Below, piece by piece: positions 1-8,019 of a stretch of DNA of 64,000 nucleotides (within the stretch, counting starts at the first letter, position 1; every line of letters starts with the position of its first letter). The stretch is taken from NCBI GenBank assembly GCA_014190015.1, contig BJFT01000003.1:1-64000 (forward strand), read 5' to 3'. This DNA comes from Actinomycetes bacterium (GTDB taxonomy: Bacteria > Actinomycetota > Actinomycetes > Nanopelagicales > Nanopelagicaceae). Below the pieces are notes generated by a model. It was not told the DNA's origin. It ran no database searches and saw only the letters and a program-made list of their open reading frames with translations. The translations under genes and the position numbers were made by a program.

Positions 1-453
1 ATCTAATTTATTAATAGCAACGATTACTCGAGAAACTCTCATGAGATTACAGATCATCAAGTGACGCAGCGTTTGTGTGCGAACGCCCTTTGTCGCATCA
101 ACTAAAACAATTGCAATATCTGCGCGAGATGCGGCGACTGCCATATTGCGTGTGTACTGCTCATGACCTGGGGCATCAGAGATAATTAAACGCCTGCCAT
201 CTAGTAATGACATCGAACGATATGCAACATCGATTGTGATGCCTTGTTCGCGCTCTGCTTCTAGCCCATCTGTGAGCAAACTAAAGTCGATTTCACCTGC
301 TGCAATTGTTGAACCAGCTCTGCGCACGTGGCGCGCTGCGCCCACCGTGTCGTGAGGCACGCTATCTGTTTCAACTAAGAGTCTGCCGATTAACGTGCTC
401 TTTCCATTATCAACGCTGCCGCAGGTGAGTAATCGAAGAACTGAGGTTTGCAT
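1..453 (-). CDS. cysN: Sulfate adenylyltransferase subunit 1 (GTPase), N-terminal part
   Basis: This is the N-terminal 151 residues of the GTPase subunit of ATP sulfurylase, which drives formation of adenosine 5'-phosphosulfate from sulfate and ATP. The translation shows the GTPase motifs in order: P-loop GSVDNGKST near residues 12-20, REQGITID, DAPGHEQY, and the NKLD guanine-specificity motif right at the window edge, so the gene continues to the left. The ATG follows the cysD stop codon with no gap, so the two subunits are co-transcribed. EF-Tu-like GTPases share these motifs, but the cysD neighbour settles the call. Confidence 0.95.
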   Translation of the reverse strand, partial: MQTSVLRLLTCGSVDNGKSTLIGRLLVETDSVPHDTVGAARHVRRAGSTIAAGEIDFSLLTDGLEAEREQGITIDVAYRSMSLLDGRRLIISDAPGHEQYTRNMAVAASRADIAIVLVDATKGVRTQTLRHLMICNLMRVSRVIVAINKLD

Positions 454-1359
454 TTAAAAATACCCCTCAGTTTTTTTCTTCTCCATGGAGTCTTCGTTTT
501 CACCATCGATTAATCGAGTTGCTCGTTCGCTCAGTTTCACATCGAATACCTCTTGAACAATCTCTTCAATCGTTGTTGCAGTTGATTCAACCGCTGCAGT
601 CAGTGGGTAACAACCAAGAGTTCTAAAGCGAACCTGCATCATCTGGGGTACTTCGCCAGGATTAAGTGGATATCGGTCATCATCGACCATGATTAATTGG
701 GTGCCACGTTTAACAATTGGTCGCTCTTTAGCAAAATAAAGAGGGTTAACTTCTATCTTCTCTTGTTCGATGTAGCGCCAAATATCTAATTCGGTCCAAT
801 CAGATAATGGAAAAACGCGCATCGTCTGACCAGGTGCCAGTCGCGTGTTATATGTATGCCACATCTCTGGACGCTGATTTCGAGGATTCCAACGATGTCC
901 TTCATCTCGCACACTAAAGATTCGCTCCTTGGCGCGAGACTTTTCTTCATCACGTCGTGAGCCACCGATTGCTGCATCAACTTCGTGATGATCGAGTGCT
1001 TGTCGTAGAGCAACTGTTTTCATGATGCGCGTGTACTCAGAAATTCCAATAGTAAAAGGATTTACTCCTGCATCGGCGCCTTCTTTATTTGTGTGCGCAA
1101 TCAAGGACAGAGAGTTTTCGGCAACAACTTTGTCTCTAAAGCTGATCATCTCTTTGAACTTCCACGTTGTGTCTACATGCAGAAGTTGAAATGGCATCGG
1201 AGCGGGATAAAAAGCTTTCTTTGCTAAGTGCAATAGAACGGAAGAGTCTTTACCAATTGAATACATCAACACTGGCTTGCGAAATGAAGCGGCGGTTTCG
1301 CGCAGAATCTCGACAGATTCATTCTCGAGGACTTTGAGAATCTGAGTATCTACGCGCAC
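454..1359 (-). CDS. cysD: Sulfate adenylyltransferase subunit 2
   Basis: Catalytic subunit of ATP sulfurylase (301 aa, the usual size), an ATP-pyrophosphatase-fold enzyme that adenylates sulfate in the cytoplasm. The PP-loop SIGKDS lies at residues 34-39 and the conserved [11 protein letters not shown] stretch near 132-142. The start is a GTG with no Shine-Dalgarno; a TAGCAT hexamer (1368-1373) sits about six bases upstream, the spacing expected of a leaderless transcript. With cysN it indicates sulfate activation; no reductase genes are visible here. CysDN is not common in the most streamlined planktonic actinobacteria, so this argues for a somewhat larger genome. Confidence 0.95.
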   Translation of the reverse strand: MRVDTQILKVLENESVEILRETAASFRKPVLMYSIGKDSSVLLHLAKKAFYPAPMPFQLLHVDTTWKFKEMISFRDKVVAENSLSLIAHTNKEGADAGVNPFTIGISEYTRIMKTVALRQALDHHEVDAAIGGSRRDEEKSRAKERIFSVRDEGHRWNPRNQRPEMWHTYNTRLAPGQTMRVFPLSDWTELDIWRYIEQEKIEVNPLYFAKERPIVKRGTQLIMVDDDRYPLNPGEVPQMMQVRFRTLGCYPLTAAVESTATTIEEIVQEVFDVKLSERATRLIDGENEDSMEKKKTEGYF

Positions 1360-1382
1360 AATCGCATGCTACTACTAGTCTC

Positions 1383-1979
1383 TTAGAGGACCCTCTTCAT
1401 CCATTCGATTTCATCGCTCTGTGTCTTAACAATGTTCTTGTACAAAGTGCGAAGGTTGGAATCTTCTGAATCTTTAATCATCATGACCATATGCAACGCA
1501 CCTTCGTGGTGTGCGATCATCGATGTAAGAAATTGCCTATCAAATTCTTTACCAGTTGCAGATTTCAGTGATGCCAATTCTTCGGCGGTCATCATGCCAC
1601 CCATGCCGTGATCCATTTCGTGGCCCATATCTTCTGACGCTCCAGCGTCTTGTAGCCATGATTTCATCGAAACTATTTCTGCAGATTGTGCATCTTTAAT
1701 CTGTTGTGCAAGTTTTAATACTTCTGAATTTTTAGATTTAGCCAGTGCTAGGTCTGCCATTTCGATCGCCTGCTCGTGATGTGGAATCATCATCTGCAAA
1801 AACATCTGATCGCTTCCATTCATTGAAGATTTTTTCTTATCTCCGCCATGCATTCCCATGTCATGTTTACCATCGTGACCGCCACGTCCAGATCCAAATG
1901 AAAAGAATGCAATAACTAATACAAGCGCAGCGATAATCGCTAGAAATGCGCCGGTTTTTTTATCGATGTTAATTTGCAT
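1383..1979 (-). CDS. Membrane-anchored DUF305 protein
   Basis: A 198-aa protein with one N-terminal membrane segment (about residues 9-28), a His/Gly/Met-rich linker, and a DUF305 domain. The family's paired signatures MIPHHEQA (His67-His68) and MIAHHEGA (His157-His158) are both intact in a four-helix ferritin-like fold outside the membrane. DUF305 proteins are often found near copper handling genes and the His/Met-rich stretches would suit metal binding, but the substrate is not known. An AAAGG Shine-Dalgarno precedes the ATG. It is followed at short distance upstream on the same strand by a secreted heme-like protein, suggesting an envelope redox role. Confidence 0.85.
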   Translation of the reverse strand: MQINIDKKTGAFLAIIAALVLVIAFFSFGSGRGGHDGKHDMGMHGGDKKKSSMNGSDQMFLQMMIPHHEQAIEMADLALAKSKNSEVLKLAQQIKDAQSAEIVSMKSWLQDAGASEDMGHEMDHGMGGMMTAEELASLKSATGKEFDRQFLTSMIAHHEGALHMVMMIKDSEDSNLRTLYKNIVKTQSDEIEWMKRVL

Positions 1980-2001
1980 GATTACCTTTTTTCATACTTT
2001 T

Positions 2002-2796
2002 TTACTTAGCAAGAGGACCAAGTAAGTATCCTGCTAAACGGCTCGCCGGTTGACCAGATCCACCATGCTGACCTTTAAATGATGCAGTTCCATCAGTTCC
2101 ACAGAGTGAAGTGATTGCTCCTGCTCCACCAGGGTGAGATGAAATCCAATTGGTCAGGTCATAGACCTTTCCATCAATAGCACTCCAACACTTTGTTGCT
2201 GTGTTATTAGCTTTAACTTGTTCCATTGTGTAACCAGCAGGAGTTGCTGATGCACTTGGAGATGGTGTGACTGTTGGTGTTGGCGCTGCGCCACGAATGA
2301 CTTCGCCAGGAATTTCTTGATATCCGACTCCAATTGTCACTGCCGCTTTGGCACGAGAAGTCACCGTGAAGCTATAGATACCTTCTTCAGCGGGCGCGCT
2401 GTAACGAGCAAGATAGAAATAATTTGTCGAAGTAAATGTTTCGAGGAACTTCGTGCGTTCTGTGATTTTAAGTGTTGTGCTCTTGCCTGAAGGAGAAGTA
2501 ATAGTCAAGCTAGGTATTTGAGAATTCTTTAATCTATTCTCAGGTCTCTTATCCATAATCAAGAGCTGAACTTCCACGGGATCACCGGCTTTAAATCCTG
2601 CACGGAAAGCTTTCTTCTGGCCCGCCTTGGTAAATGCTGCACGAACTGCAAACGAAATAGTTCCATCAACCAAAAGTGGACCGTTGGCTGCAGTTGTATC
2701 TGAATTTAGAAGCACAACAGGTTGATGCGCATTCGCTGGAGCGATGACAACGCAGAGCAACGGGATTAAGGCGAGCAGGATTTTTGGATGGCGCAT
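2002..2796 (-). CDS. Secreted protein with C-terminal cytochrome b5-like domain
   Basis: A 264-aa protein with a signal peptide (residues 1-23, cleavage after ANA), a beta-rich domain of about 140 residues that I do not recognise, a Pro/Thr/Ser linker (171-187), and a cytochrome b5-like heme-binding domain. The b5 domain carries the HPGG motif (221-224) and a second candidate axial ligand at His244 in GQHGG; Cys203 and Cys232 could form a disulfide. Extracytoplasmic b5-like domains are known in actinobacteria, but the electron partner is unclear. Gene neighbours (DUF305, DCC thiol protein) also point to envelope redox chemistry. Confidence 0.8.
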   Translation of the reverse strand: MRHPKILLALIPLLCVVIAPANAHQPVVLLNSDTTAANGPLLVDGTISFAVRAAFTKAGQKKAFRAGFKAGDPVEVQLLIMDKRPENRLKNSQIPSLTITSPSGKSTTLKITERTKFLETFTSTNYFYLARYSAPAEEGIYSFTVTSRAKAAVTIGVGYQEIPGEVIRGAAPTPTVTPSPSASATPAGYTMEQVKANNTATKCWSAIDGKVYDLTNWISSHPGGAGAITSLCGTDGTASFKGQHGGSGQPASRLAGYLLGPLAK

Positions 2797-2838
2797 GGAT
2801 TTAAGTTATCTCAGAGTCGACTCAGGCGCGATGCCAAC

Positions 2839-3186
2839 TCAACGTCTCAATAGATATGACAGAAACTTCACAGGAATCGAACGCCTGTGCCCTGCTATCC
2901 AACGGTAGGTGAAGCGTGAAATCGGACCTAGAGATCTCACTATTCTCGCCAGGTTGGTATTACCGCGTTTGGCTAGGAGAAAGGCGGCAGCATCAGCTCC
3001 GGCGTATTGCTGATTTTGATCAATCACAATCACTTCTTGTGAGCACTGTTCGAGAGTTAAACCAAACTTGTCGATATCTGCAACGTGATAATCCAACGCA
3101 TCAAAATCTAATTTCTTACCAACCCAGTGAATTGAGTTTTTGCATAGTTCGCACTGTCCATCGTAGAAAACCAAAATCTTGGACAT
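2839..3186 (-). CDS. DCC family thiol-disulfide oxidoreductase-like protein (DUF393)
   Basis: A 115-aa protein opening with the family signature YDGQCELC (Asp9 to Cys15), giving a CxxC pair in a thioredoxin-like fold. DUF393/DCC members are predicted thiol-disulfide oxidoreductases; the true substrate is unknown. There is no signal peptide, so it is probably cytoplasmic. It starts at the ATG at 3186, divergent from the DoxX-like gene at 3279, a pairing seen often for DCC and DoxX-type genes. Confidence 0.85.
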   Translation of the reverse strand: MSKILVFYDGQCELCKNSIHWVGKKLDFDALDYHVADIDKFGLTLEQCSQEVIVIDQNQQYAGADAAAFLLAKRGNTNLARIVRSLGPISRFTYRWIAGHRRSIPVKFLSYLLRR

Positions 3187-3248
3187 TTGTGAGCCAATCT
3201 ACTCAATTTCATAAAAAAGTCTAACTTACATTTAATCAATTGTCGGTT

Positions 3249-3275
3249 TATGATTTGTCTAAGACATCGGAGAAA
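3249..3275 (+). promoter_or_regulatory. -10 box and ribosome binding site of the DoxX-like gene
   Basis: TATGAT (3249-3254) matches a -10 hexamer and GGAGA (3269-3273) is a Shine-Dalgarno five bases before the ATG at 3279. Both lie inside a possible longer reading frame beginning at TTG 3240, which is why the shorter start is preferred. Confidence 0.5.
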
Positions 3276-3278
3276 TCA

Positions 3279-3728
3279 ATGTTAAACAAACTTCATTCCA
3301 TCAAGAAAATTGATGTGCATTTGATAAACCTGCTCAATAGATTAAGCATGCAAGCACTGCGCATCTCTCTTGGCATAATTTTTATCTGGTTTGGCGCACT
3401 TAAGGTCTTTGCCGAAAGTCCGGCAAATGATCTGATTACAAAGACAATTTATTGGTTTGACCCCAATATTTTCATCCCAGTTTTAGGTGTTTGGGAGATG
3501 GCAATCGGATTATGCCTTCTTATTCCAGCTCTCATACGTGCGGGTTTGTTCTTACTCGCTCTTCAGATGCCAGGAACCTTTTTGCCTTTGATACTTCTGC
3601 CAGAAGTCTGCTTTACAACTTTTCCTTTTGATCTAACTCTTGAAGGGCAATACATCGTAAAGAATTTAGTTCTTATCGGCGCAGCGATGGCTGTTGGTGG
3701 AAAATTGAGGCCTTTCAACTCGCTCTGA
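3279..3728 (+). CDS. DoxX/DUF417-like integral membrane protein
   Basis: A 149-aa membrane protein with about four hydrophobic segments. The first contains LRISLGIIFIWFGALK, the pattern of DoxX and YkgB/DUF417 proteins (a helix ending F-x-G-x-x-K); the middle has G-x-W-E-M-A-I-G and the last helix includes KNLVLIGAA, also typical. The function in this family is poorly defined, with roles in quinone or thiol redox proposed for relatives. An earlier TTG start at 3240 would add 13 residues but overlaps the probable -10 box. Confidence 0.75.
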   Translation: MLNKLHSIKKIDVHLINLLNRLSMQALRISLGIIFIWFGALKVFAESPANDLITKTIYWFDPNIFIPVLGVWEMAIGLCLLIPALIRAGLFLLALQMPGTFLPLILLPEVCFTTFPFDLTLEGQYIVKNLVLIGAAMAVGGKLRPFNSL

Positions 3729-3734
3729 GCCTGA

Positions 3735-3759
3735 GCCTGACATACTCTTATGGTCAGGC
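3735..3759 (+). other. Small inverted repeat between two membrane-protein genes
   Basis: GCCTGAC (3735-3741) and GTCAGGC (3753-3759) form a perfect 7-bp stem with an 11-base loop just after the DoxX-like stop codon. No T-run follows, so it is a weak terminator candidate at best; it might instead be an operator or processing site. Confidence 0.35.
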
Positions 3760-3790
3760 AAGTTGCCCAAACAAGAGAATTGAGTCAAAC

Positions 3791-4168
3791 ATGGATGAGT
3801 TAGCACTTATCAAGCAGTGGAACCAATTACGTTCACAGATTATTCAATCTCAGATTGCACCCGCCATGGTTCTGATCGGAGTATTTGTTCTAGCGGTATT
3901 TGATAAGTTTTCAGGGGCGCCAGACTCTGCAAAGTTTTTAACAATCGGAGTTGCTGCAGTCACCGGAATGCTTGCGACAATTAGTCAATATGCAGCAGTA
4001 CGCGAAGGTGAAGCACTTATCTATGATCTACGTAAAGTCGCAAAGCCATCAGCACTTGCTGCAAAAATCAGTGGATCTCGCGAATTGCTATCTCTATCTG
4101 CAATCACGATCGTTTTATTTGATTTAGCAATGATTGCTCTAGTTGTATGGGCTGTACTCGGAGCTTAA
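3791..4168 (+). CDS. Small membrane protein of unknown function
   Basis: A 125-aa protein with three clear hydrophobic segments (about residues 22-39, 48-66 and 100-122) and a charged loop RKVAKPSALAAK between the last two. I do not recognise a family. It is followed with no gap by a 40-residue membrane ORF at 4169, suggesting the two are translated together. Confidence 0.65.
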   Translation: MDELALIKQWNQLRSQIIQSQIAPAMVLIGVFVLAVFDKFSGAPDSAKFLTIGVAAVTGMLATISQYAAVREGEALIYDLRKVAKPSALAAKISGSRELLSLSAITIVLFDLAMIALVVWAVLGA

Positions 4169-4291
4169 ATGAAGATCGGTTTAGCTATATTTGCTGTGTA
4201 CGCCGTAGCGCTCGTGCTTTTAATCGCGCGCTACGAGCGTCCTTCAAAGAAACAACCACGCATTACAGGTCGTGGTGGAGACTTCGAATAA
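4169..4291 (+). CDS. 40-residue single-pass membrane protein
   Basis: The ATG directly follows the TAA of the preceding gene, so translation is probably coupled. The product is 40 aa: one hydrophobic helix (about residues 3-20, IGLAIFAVYAVALVLLIA) followed by a basic tail (RYERPSKKQPR) that predicts a cytoplasmic C-terminus. It has no recognised family. Support comes from the precise junction, the helix-plus-basic-tail layout and an ending just before the convergent gene at 4303; it is too short for most gene callers. Confidence 0.55.
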   Translation: MKIGLAIFAVYAVALVLLIARYERPSKKQPRITGRGGDFE

Positions 4292-4302
4292 AGCCCTAGA
4301 AA

Positions 4303-4623
4303 TTACTTGCGTACTAAACGCCAGTGGTAGAGATACAAAGGCGCAGTGACAAGCAGGGTCGCAGCAGAGCCAACGATGTTCTTGGCGGCATTGCGGCGGT
4401 TTTGATCAATGTTGGCCTGTTTAACTAACTCTTGATCGACTTTAACGCCATTGGTTTGGGCGTAAGGATCCATGTATCCGTAATCAGGAAAAGCCACGTC
4501 AACGCCACTTCGAATCATGCTGATGACGGCGAACAAGCAAATTAGCAACGTGATGAGGGAGACCGCATAGAGATAGAGCGATTTCCAATCAAATGACTTT
4601 GGTTCTTCTATTTTTTTAACCAT
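4303..4623 (-). CDS. Small membrane protein, two predicted helices
   Basis: A 106-aa protein with a first helix at about residues 16-38 (YLYAVSLITLLICLFAVISM) and a second near 83-101 that ends LYLYHWRLVRK, separated by a soluble region with aromatic residues. The layout resembles DUF5671-type membrane domains, but I cannot confirm that from sequence alone. It is on the same strand as, and ten bases downstream of, the secreted HExxH protein, so it may be its co-transcribed partner. Confidence 0.6.
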   Translation of the reverse strand: MVKKIEEPKSFDWKSLYLYAVSLITLLICLFAVISMIRSGVDVAFPDYGYMDPYAQTNGVKVDQELVKQANIDQNRRNAAKNIVGSAATLLVTAPLYLYHWRLVRK

Positions 4624-4632
4624 GCCTGAACT

Positions 4633-6192
4633 CTACTGCTTCTCAACTTTTATAACGTCACCGAACGTGCCTGATTCAACGACTGTAATTTTGTAGCCAT
4701 TATTTAGCGTGCTCTCGCCTTGCTTTAGTGGTGCAGAGGCCATGAAAATATTGTTGCTCTCTACCTTGCGACCGATTGGTAGTGATAACTTCATTCCCAT
4801 TCCATGCATATCTTGCGTAAGGTCGATTTCATAAGCGATAACACCTTGTGATTGCACTGGATGCTTATAGAACAATCCTCCTGGACGCAGACTTTCGATG
4901 ACAACCACTTTCGTAGAAGATATTGAAATTACAACAGCTTTACTCTCCTGAGTTTGAACAGTTGATGGTGCAATCCAATGCGTTGAGCTCGCAGCGTCAG
5001 ATTTACATTGAAATTGTGACTCGCGCATAAAGCCAAGTTTTAATTTTTCCCACGTTGTTAAATCGCCACCCCATGGAGTCATCATCGTCAAATGACCCAT
5101 TCCGTATTCGGTCGTGAGATCTTTTTTCGTATCACCATAATGATCATCGAAACCAATTCCTGCGTGCATGATTTCGTGAACCCACCAAAATGGATGGCCA
5201 AGAAGCGAGTAAGGACTGTTCTGTGGGTTTGTTGCAAAAGCTGCGTATTCGGTCATGACATTTGTAACGCGACCCTCTTGAGTATTTAAAGGTCCAATCG
5301 CTGCTTGAGACAAGACGTAGGCTTCCGTTCCGGGCGGAGCAACAACTACTGCCAAATTTGCGCCTTTGAAATCAATATAAGGATCTACGTTTGCAACCAA
5401 ATCTTGATTAAATTTCACGTGAGATGGCGTGGTCCAATTCACGGGATGTTGAAGCCCATATGTGCCAATAGATGAATTCATTTTTATATATGAATCTGGA
5501 ATCTGAACCTTTACATTTGAACCAAAATCACTTGAATATTGAATCCAATTGCGAAAGAAATCTAAGTAAAGTTTGTAATCGGAAGCAGGCGATTTAGTTG
5601 GTTGAGCAGTATCGCTTGCATAAACAGGAATGAGCTGAATAACGGTATTTGGTGATGGATGTTTCAGCAAAGCTTCATACTGATTTCGTCCCGGCTCAGA
5701 AGTTGTGTACCCCAGATTGCTGCGCGAACTCTGAGGAGTGACTAATTTGCACGGTTCGAAGTTTGCAAACTTAGAAGGGGCGTCTATGGAAGTTGTTGGC
5801 CGTTTTGAACCGAGTAAGTACTTACCTAGTTGTAATTGGCCCGCACAACGATTTACTCGATAATAATAGTTTTGTAAGTCAGCTAACTCGCCAGGAATGT
5901 TTGGGTCCATTTGGCACGGATCAGTAAAAGATGCGAAGTAACCATCATCCGTTGAATAAGTTTTGCTGAAATCAATTACTTTCGTGCTGGGTTTTGGTTG
6001 AACAAGTCCGACGCTCTTCCATACAAGTTTTTTGCCTGACTTAAAGCAAACGTATTTGCTGCCATTGGCTATTTGGGATTGGTTTAACTTTGGGCATTTC
6101 GCACCTGCTTTAGGGGCTGCAGCATTAGCGAAGGTTGCGAATGTGCCAGTGACTAATACCGCCGCCAGTGCCACTGCAATCACTTTACGCAT
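4633..6192 (-). CDS. Secreted HExxH metallopeptidase-like protein
   Basis: A 519-aa exported protein. The chosen ATG (6192) starts a clean signal peptide, MRKVIAVALAA through ANA-AAP; an in-frame ATG at 6249 would put 19 polar residues ahead of it. After the signal comes a short module with two Cys (KCPKL and YVCFKSGKKLVW) that recurs in secreted proteins of planktonic actinobacteria. The catalytic-type motif HEIMH (about residues 339-343) sits in WWVHEIMHAGIGFDDHYGD, a zincin signature like M6-type peptidases, with a downstream His/Asp as possible third ligand. Substrate is unknown; it could process surface protein or dissolved protein. Confidence 0.75.
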   Translation of the reverse strand: MRKVIAVALAAVLVTGTFATFANAAAPKAGAKCPKLNQSQIANGSKYVCFKSGKKLVWKSVGLVQPKPSTKVIDFSKTYSTDDGYFASFTDPCQMDPNIPGELADLQNYYYRVNRCAGQLQLGKYLLGSKRPTTSIDAPSKFANFEPCKLVTPQSSRSNLGYTTSEPGRNQYEALLKHPSPNTVIQLIPVYASDTAQPTKSPASDYKLYLDFFRNWIQYSSDFGSNVKVQIPDSYIKMNSSIGTYGLQHPVNWTTPSHVKFNQDLVANVDPYIDFKGANLAVVVAPPGTEAYVLSQAAIGPLNTQEGRVTNVMTEYAAFATNPQNSPYSLLGHPFWWVHEIMHAGIGFDDHYGDTKKDLTTEYGMGHLTMMTPWGGDLTTWEKLKLGFMRESQFQCKSDAASSTHWIAPSTVQTQESKAVVISISSTKVVVIESLRPGGLFYKHPVQSQGVIAYEIDLTQDMHGMGMKLSLPIGRKVESNNIFMASAPLKQGESTLNNGYKITVVESGTFGDVIKVEKQ

Positions 6193-6247
6193 GGGTTTAT
6201 TTTCAACGTTAGAGGTGCAGAAAGCAAGGGTGAAGTTACTCTTAGCC

Positions 6248-6583
6248 ATGGGCTTTTTCCGTTACAACGATCCGTTGCAGCAGTTCATTGGTGCAATCGT
6301 TGCTTCAATCATCTTCGTGATAATTCTTAAGTGGGCGTTCTCATCTAATCCAAAGATGACTGTTCTGCCAATTGCTGCAGGTAAGAAAGATCAATACGGA
6401 TTGCTAAAACCAATCGATGCAGCGCAGATGAAAATAGATGTGGCACGTGCGCAGGAGATGCTCTTAGATTTTAAGATTAAAGCAACGGTGACAGATACAT
6501 ATGATGGCGTGCAATTAATGGTCTTCGATAAGGATTATCAAAAAGCCATGCGCATATTAGGTCAGCCAATCGAAGGAAGTTAG
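6248..6583 (+). CDS. Membrane-anchored small protein, DUF2007-like tail
   Basis: A 111-aa protein with one membrane helix at about residues 12-29 and a C-terminal region (AQEMLLDFKIKATVTDTYDGVQLMV split across the middle, then A-x-R-I-L) that resembles DUF2007 domains, which are predicted small ligand-binding or regulatory modules. That resemblance is by eye only. The ATG at 6248 is preferred to an upstream in-frame start at 6032, because the upstream part would run antisense through the signal peptide of the neighbouring gene. Confidence 0.6.
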   Translation: MGFFRYNDPLQQFIGAIVASIIFVIILKWAFSSNPKMTVLPIAAGKKDQYGLLKPIDAAQMKIDVARAQEMLLDFKIKATVTDTYDGVQLMVFDKDYQKAMRILGQPIEGS

Positions 6584-6591
6584 AATCTGCC

Positions 6592-8019
6592 ATGGCCATT
6601 GTGGCAATTGATCAAGGCACATCCGGCACTAAGGCACTTGTAATTGGTGATTCTGGTGAAGTACTCAGCCGTGGTTATGCCCATCTAGATTTACAACACG
6701 GCGCACCTGGTGTGAGTGAATGCGCTGCCGAGGATTTATGGCAATCAATTGTTAAAGCAGTCAAACAAGCACTTGCTGGAAGCACAGAGAAAATCACTGC
6801 TGTTGGATTGGCAAATCAAGGCGAATCAATTCTCGCGTGGGATAAATCAAATGGAGAACCTTTATCTCAGGTAATCATCTGGCAGGACTCTCGCTCAGCA
6901 TCCTTATGCGACGAACGTAGATCTCACTCAGATTTAATCTTGGCTAAAAGTGGTTTAGCACTAGATCCATATTTCGTTGCACCAAAGATGGTGTGGTTGC
7001 GCGAACGTGTATCAACTGGGGTCATCACAACAACTGATACGTGGATTATCGCTCGATTAACTGGCAAGTTTGTTACGGATGTTTCAACTGCTTCGCGAAC
7101 ACTGCTATTTGATTTACATACTCGCTCTTGGAGCACAGAGTTAGCGGATATCTGGGGTTTAAATATTGCTGATTTGCCTGAGCTCATCAATAACGATGTT
7201 GTAATCGGTGAAATCTGTCATCCAGATGTCGAAGAACTCCGTGGTGTTGTTTTAGCTGGCGCAATGGTGGATCAACCTGCTGCCTTATTGGCTGAGAATT
7301 GTTTTGCACCGGGTCAGGCAAAGTGCACATACGGCACTGGTGCATTTTTGCTTACAAATATTGGCGCTGCGCCGAAGATTTCAGCACATGGATTAGCGAC
7401 TTCTCTTGCGTGGAATATCCGCGGTGAATCTGCCTACTACTTAGATGGACAAGTATTTACAGCAGCAACTGCTGTCCAGTGGTTAGTCGATAATGATTTA
7501 TTAGCATCGGCTGAAGCAATTGATTCATTGCCGGATGCGCGTGGAGTAATGGCAGCACCTGGATTTGCAGGTTACGGCGCACCGCTATGGAAACCACATG
7601 CAACTGCGAGCATCGCAGGATTAACTCTGAGCCATGGCAAAGGTGAGATTGCACGTGCAATGGTCGATGGAATTGCAGCCCAAGTCGCTGATCTGTTGGG
7701 AGCGATCGCAGCAGATGGTGTTGCTGTTAAGGAACTTCGCGTAGATGGCGGATTGACACAATCACACACATTGATGCAGATGCAGGCAGATCTTGCCCAA
7801 GTAAACATTGAGGTTTATCCGCATCCAGATGCAACTGCGATGGGAGTTGCTAACCTTGCGGCAATGGCAACACATAGCGAACTTAATCTTGGCGATTTCG
7901 CGTCGGCATGGAAACCATCCGAGCGTTATTCACCGATATGGAGCGCCGATCGCGCGCAGAGTTATCTAACAAAGTGGCGCACGCTGCCTGCAAATGCAAT
8001 GGAATCTGCGCATGAGTAA
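6592..8019 (+). CDS. glpK: Glycerol kinase-like FGGY carbohydrate kinase
   Basis: A 475-aa FGGY-family kinase predicted to phosphorylate glycerol to glycerol 3-phosphate. The N-terminal ATPase motif DQGTSGTKAL (residues 7-16) is present, and the glycerol-kinase-like blocks NQGES, WQDSRS and YGTGAFLL are recognisable, with a C-terminal G-G-L-T-Q-S phosphate-binding stretch. Substrate is inferred mainly from the next two genes, which look like a glycerol-3-phosphate dehydrogenase. It is somewhat shorter and more divergent than textbook GlpK, so another polyol or sugar is possible. Confidence 0.75.
   Translation: MAIVAIDQGTSGTKALVIGDSGEVLSRGYAHLDLQHGAPGVSECAAEDLWQSIVKAVKQALAGSTEKITAVGLANQGESILAWDKSNGEPLSQVIIWQDSRSASLCDERRSHSDLILAKSGLALDPYFVAPKMVWLRERVSTGVITTTDTWIIARLTGKFVTDVSTASRTLLFDLHTRSWSTELADIWGLNIADLPELINNDVVIGEICHPDVEELRGVVLAGAMVDQPAALLAENCFAPGQAKCTYGTGAFLLTNIGAAPKISAHGLATSLAWNIRGESAYYLDGQVFTAATAVQWLVDNDLLASAEAIDSLPDARGVMAAPGFAGYGAPLWKPHATASIAGLTLSHGKGEIARAMVDGIAAQVADLLGAIAADGVAVKELRVDGGLTQSHTLMQMQADLAQVNIEVYPHPDATAMGVANLAAMATHSELNLGDFASAWKPSERYSPIWSADRAQSYLTKWRTLPANAMESAHE

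Noticed and set aside
6032..6247. N-terminal extension of the DUF2007-like gene
   Set aside because: It is antisense to the signal-peptide region of the secreted protein and adds no domain.
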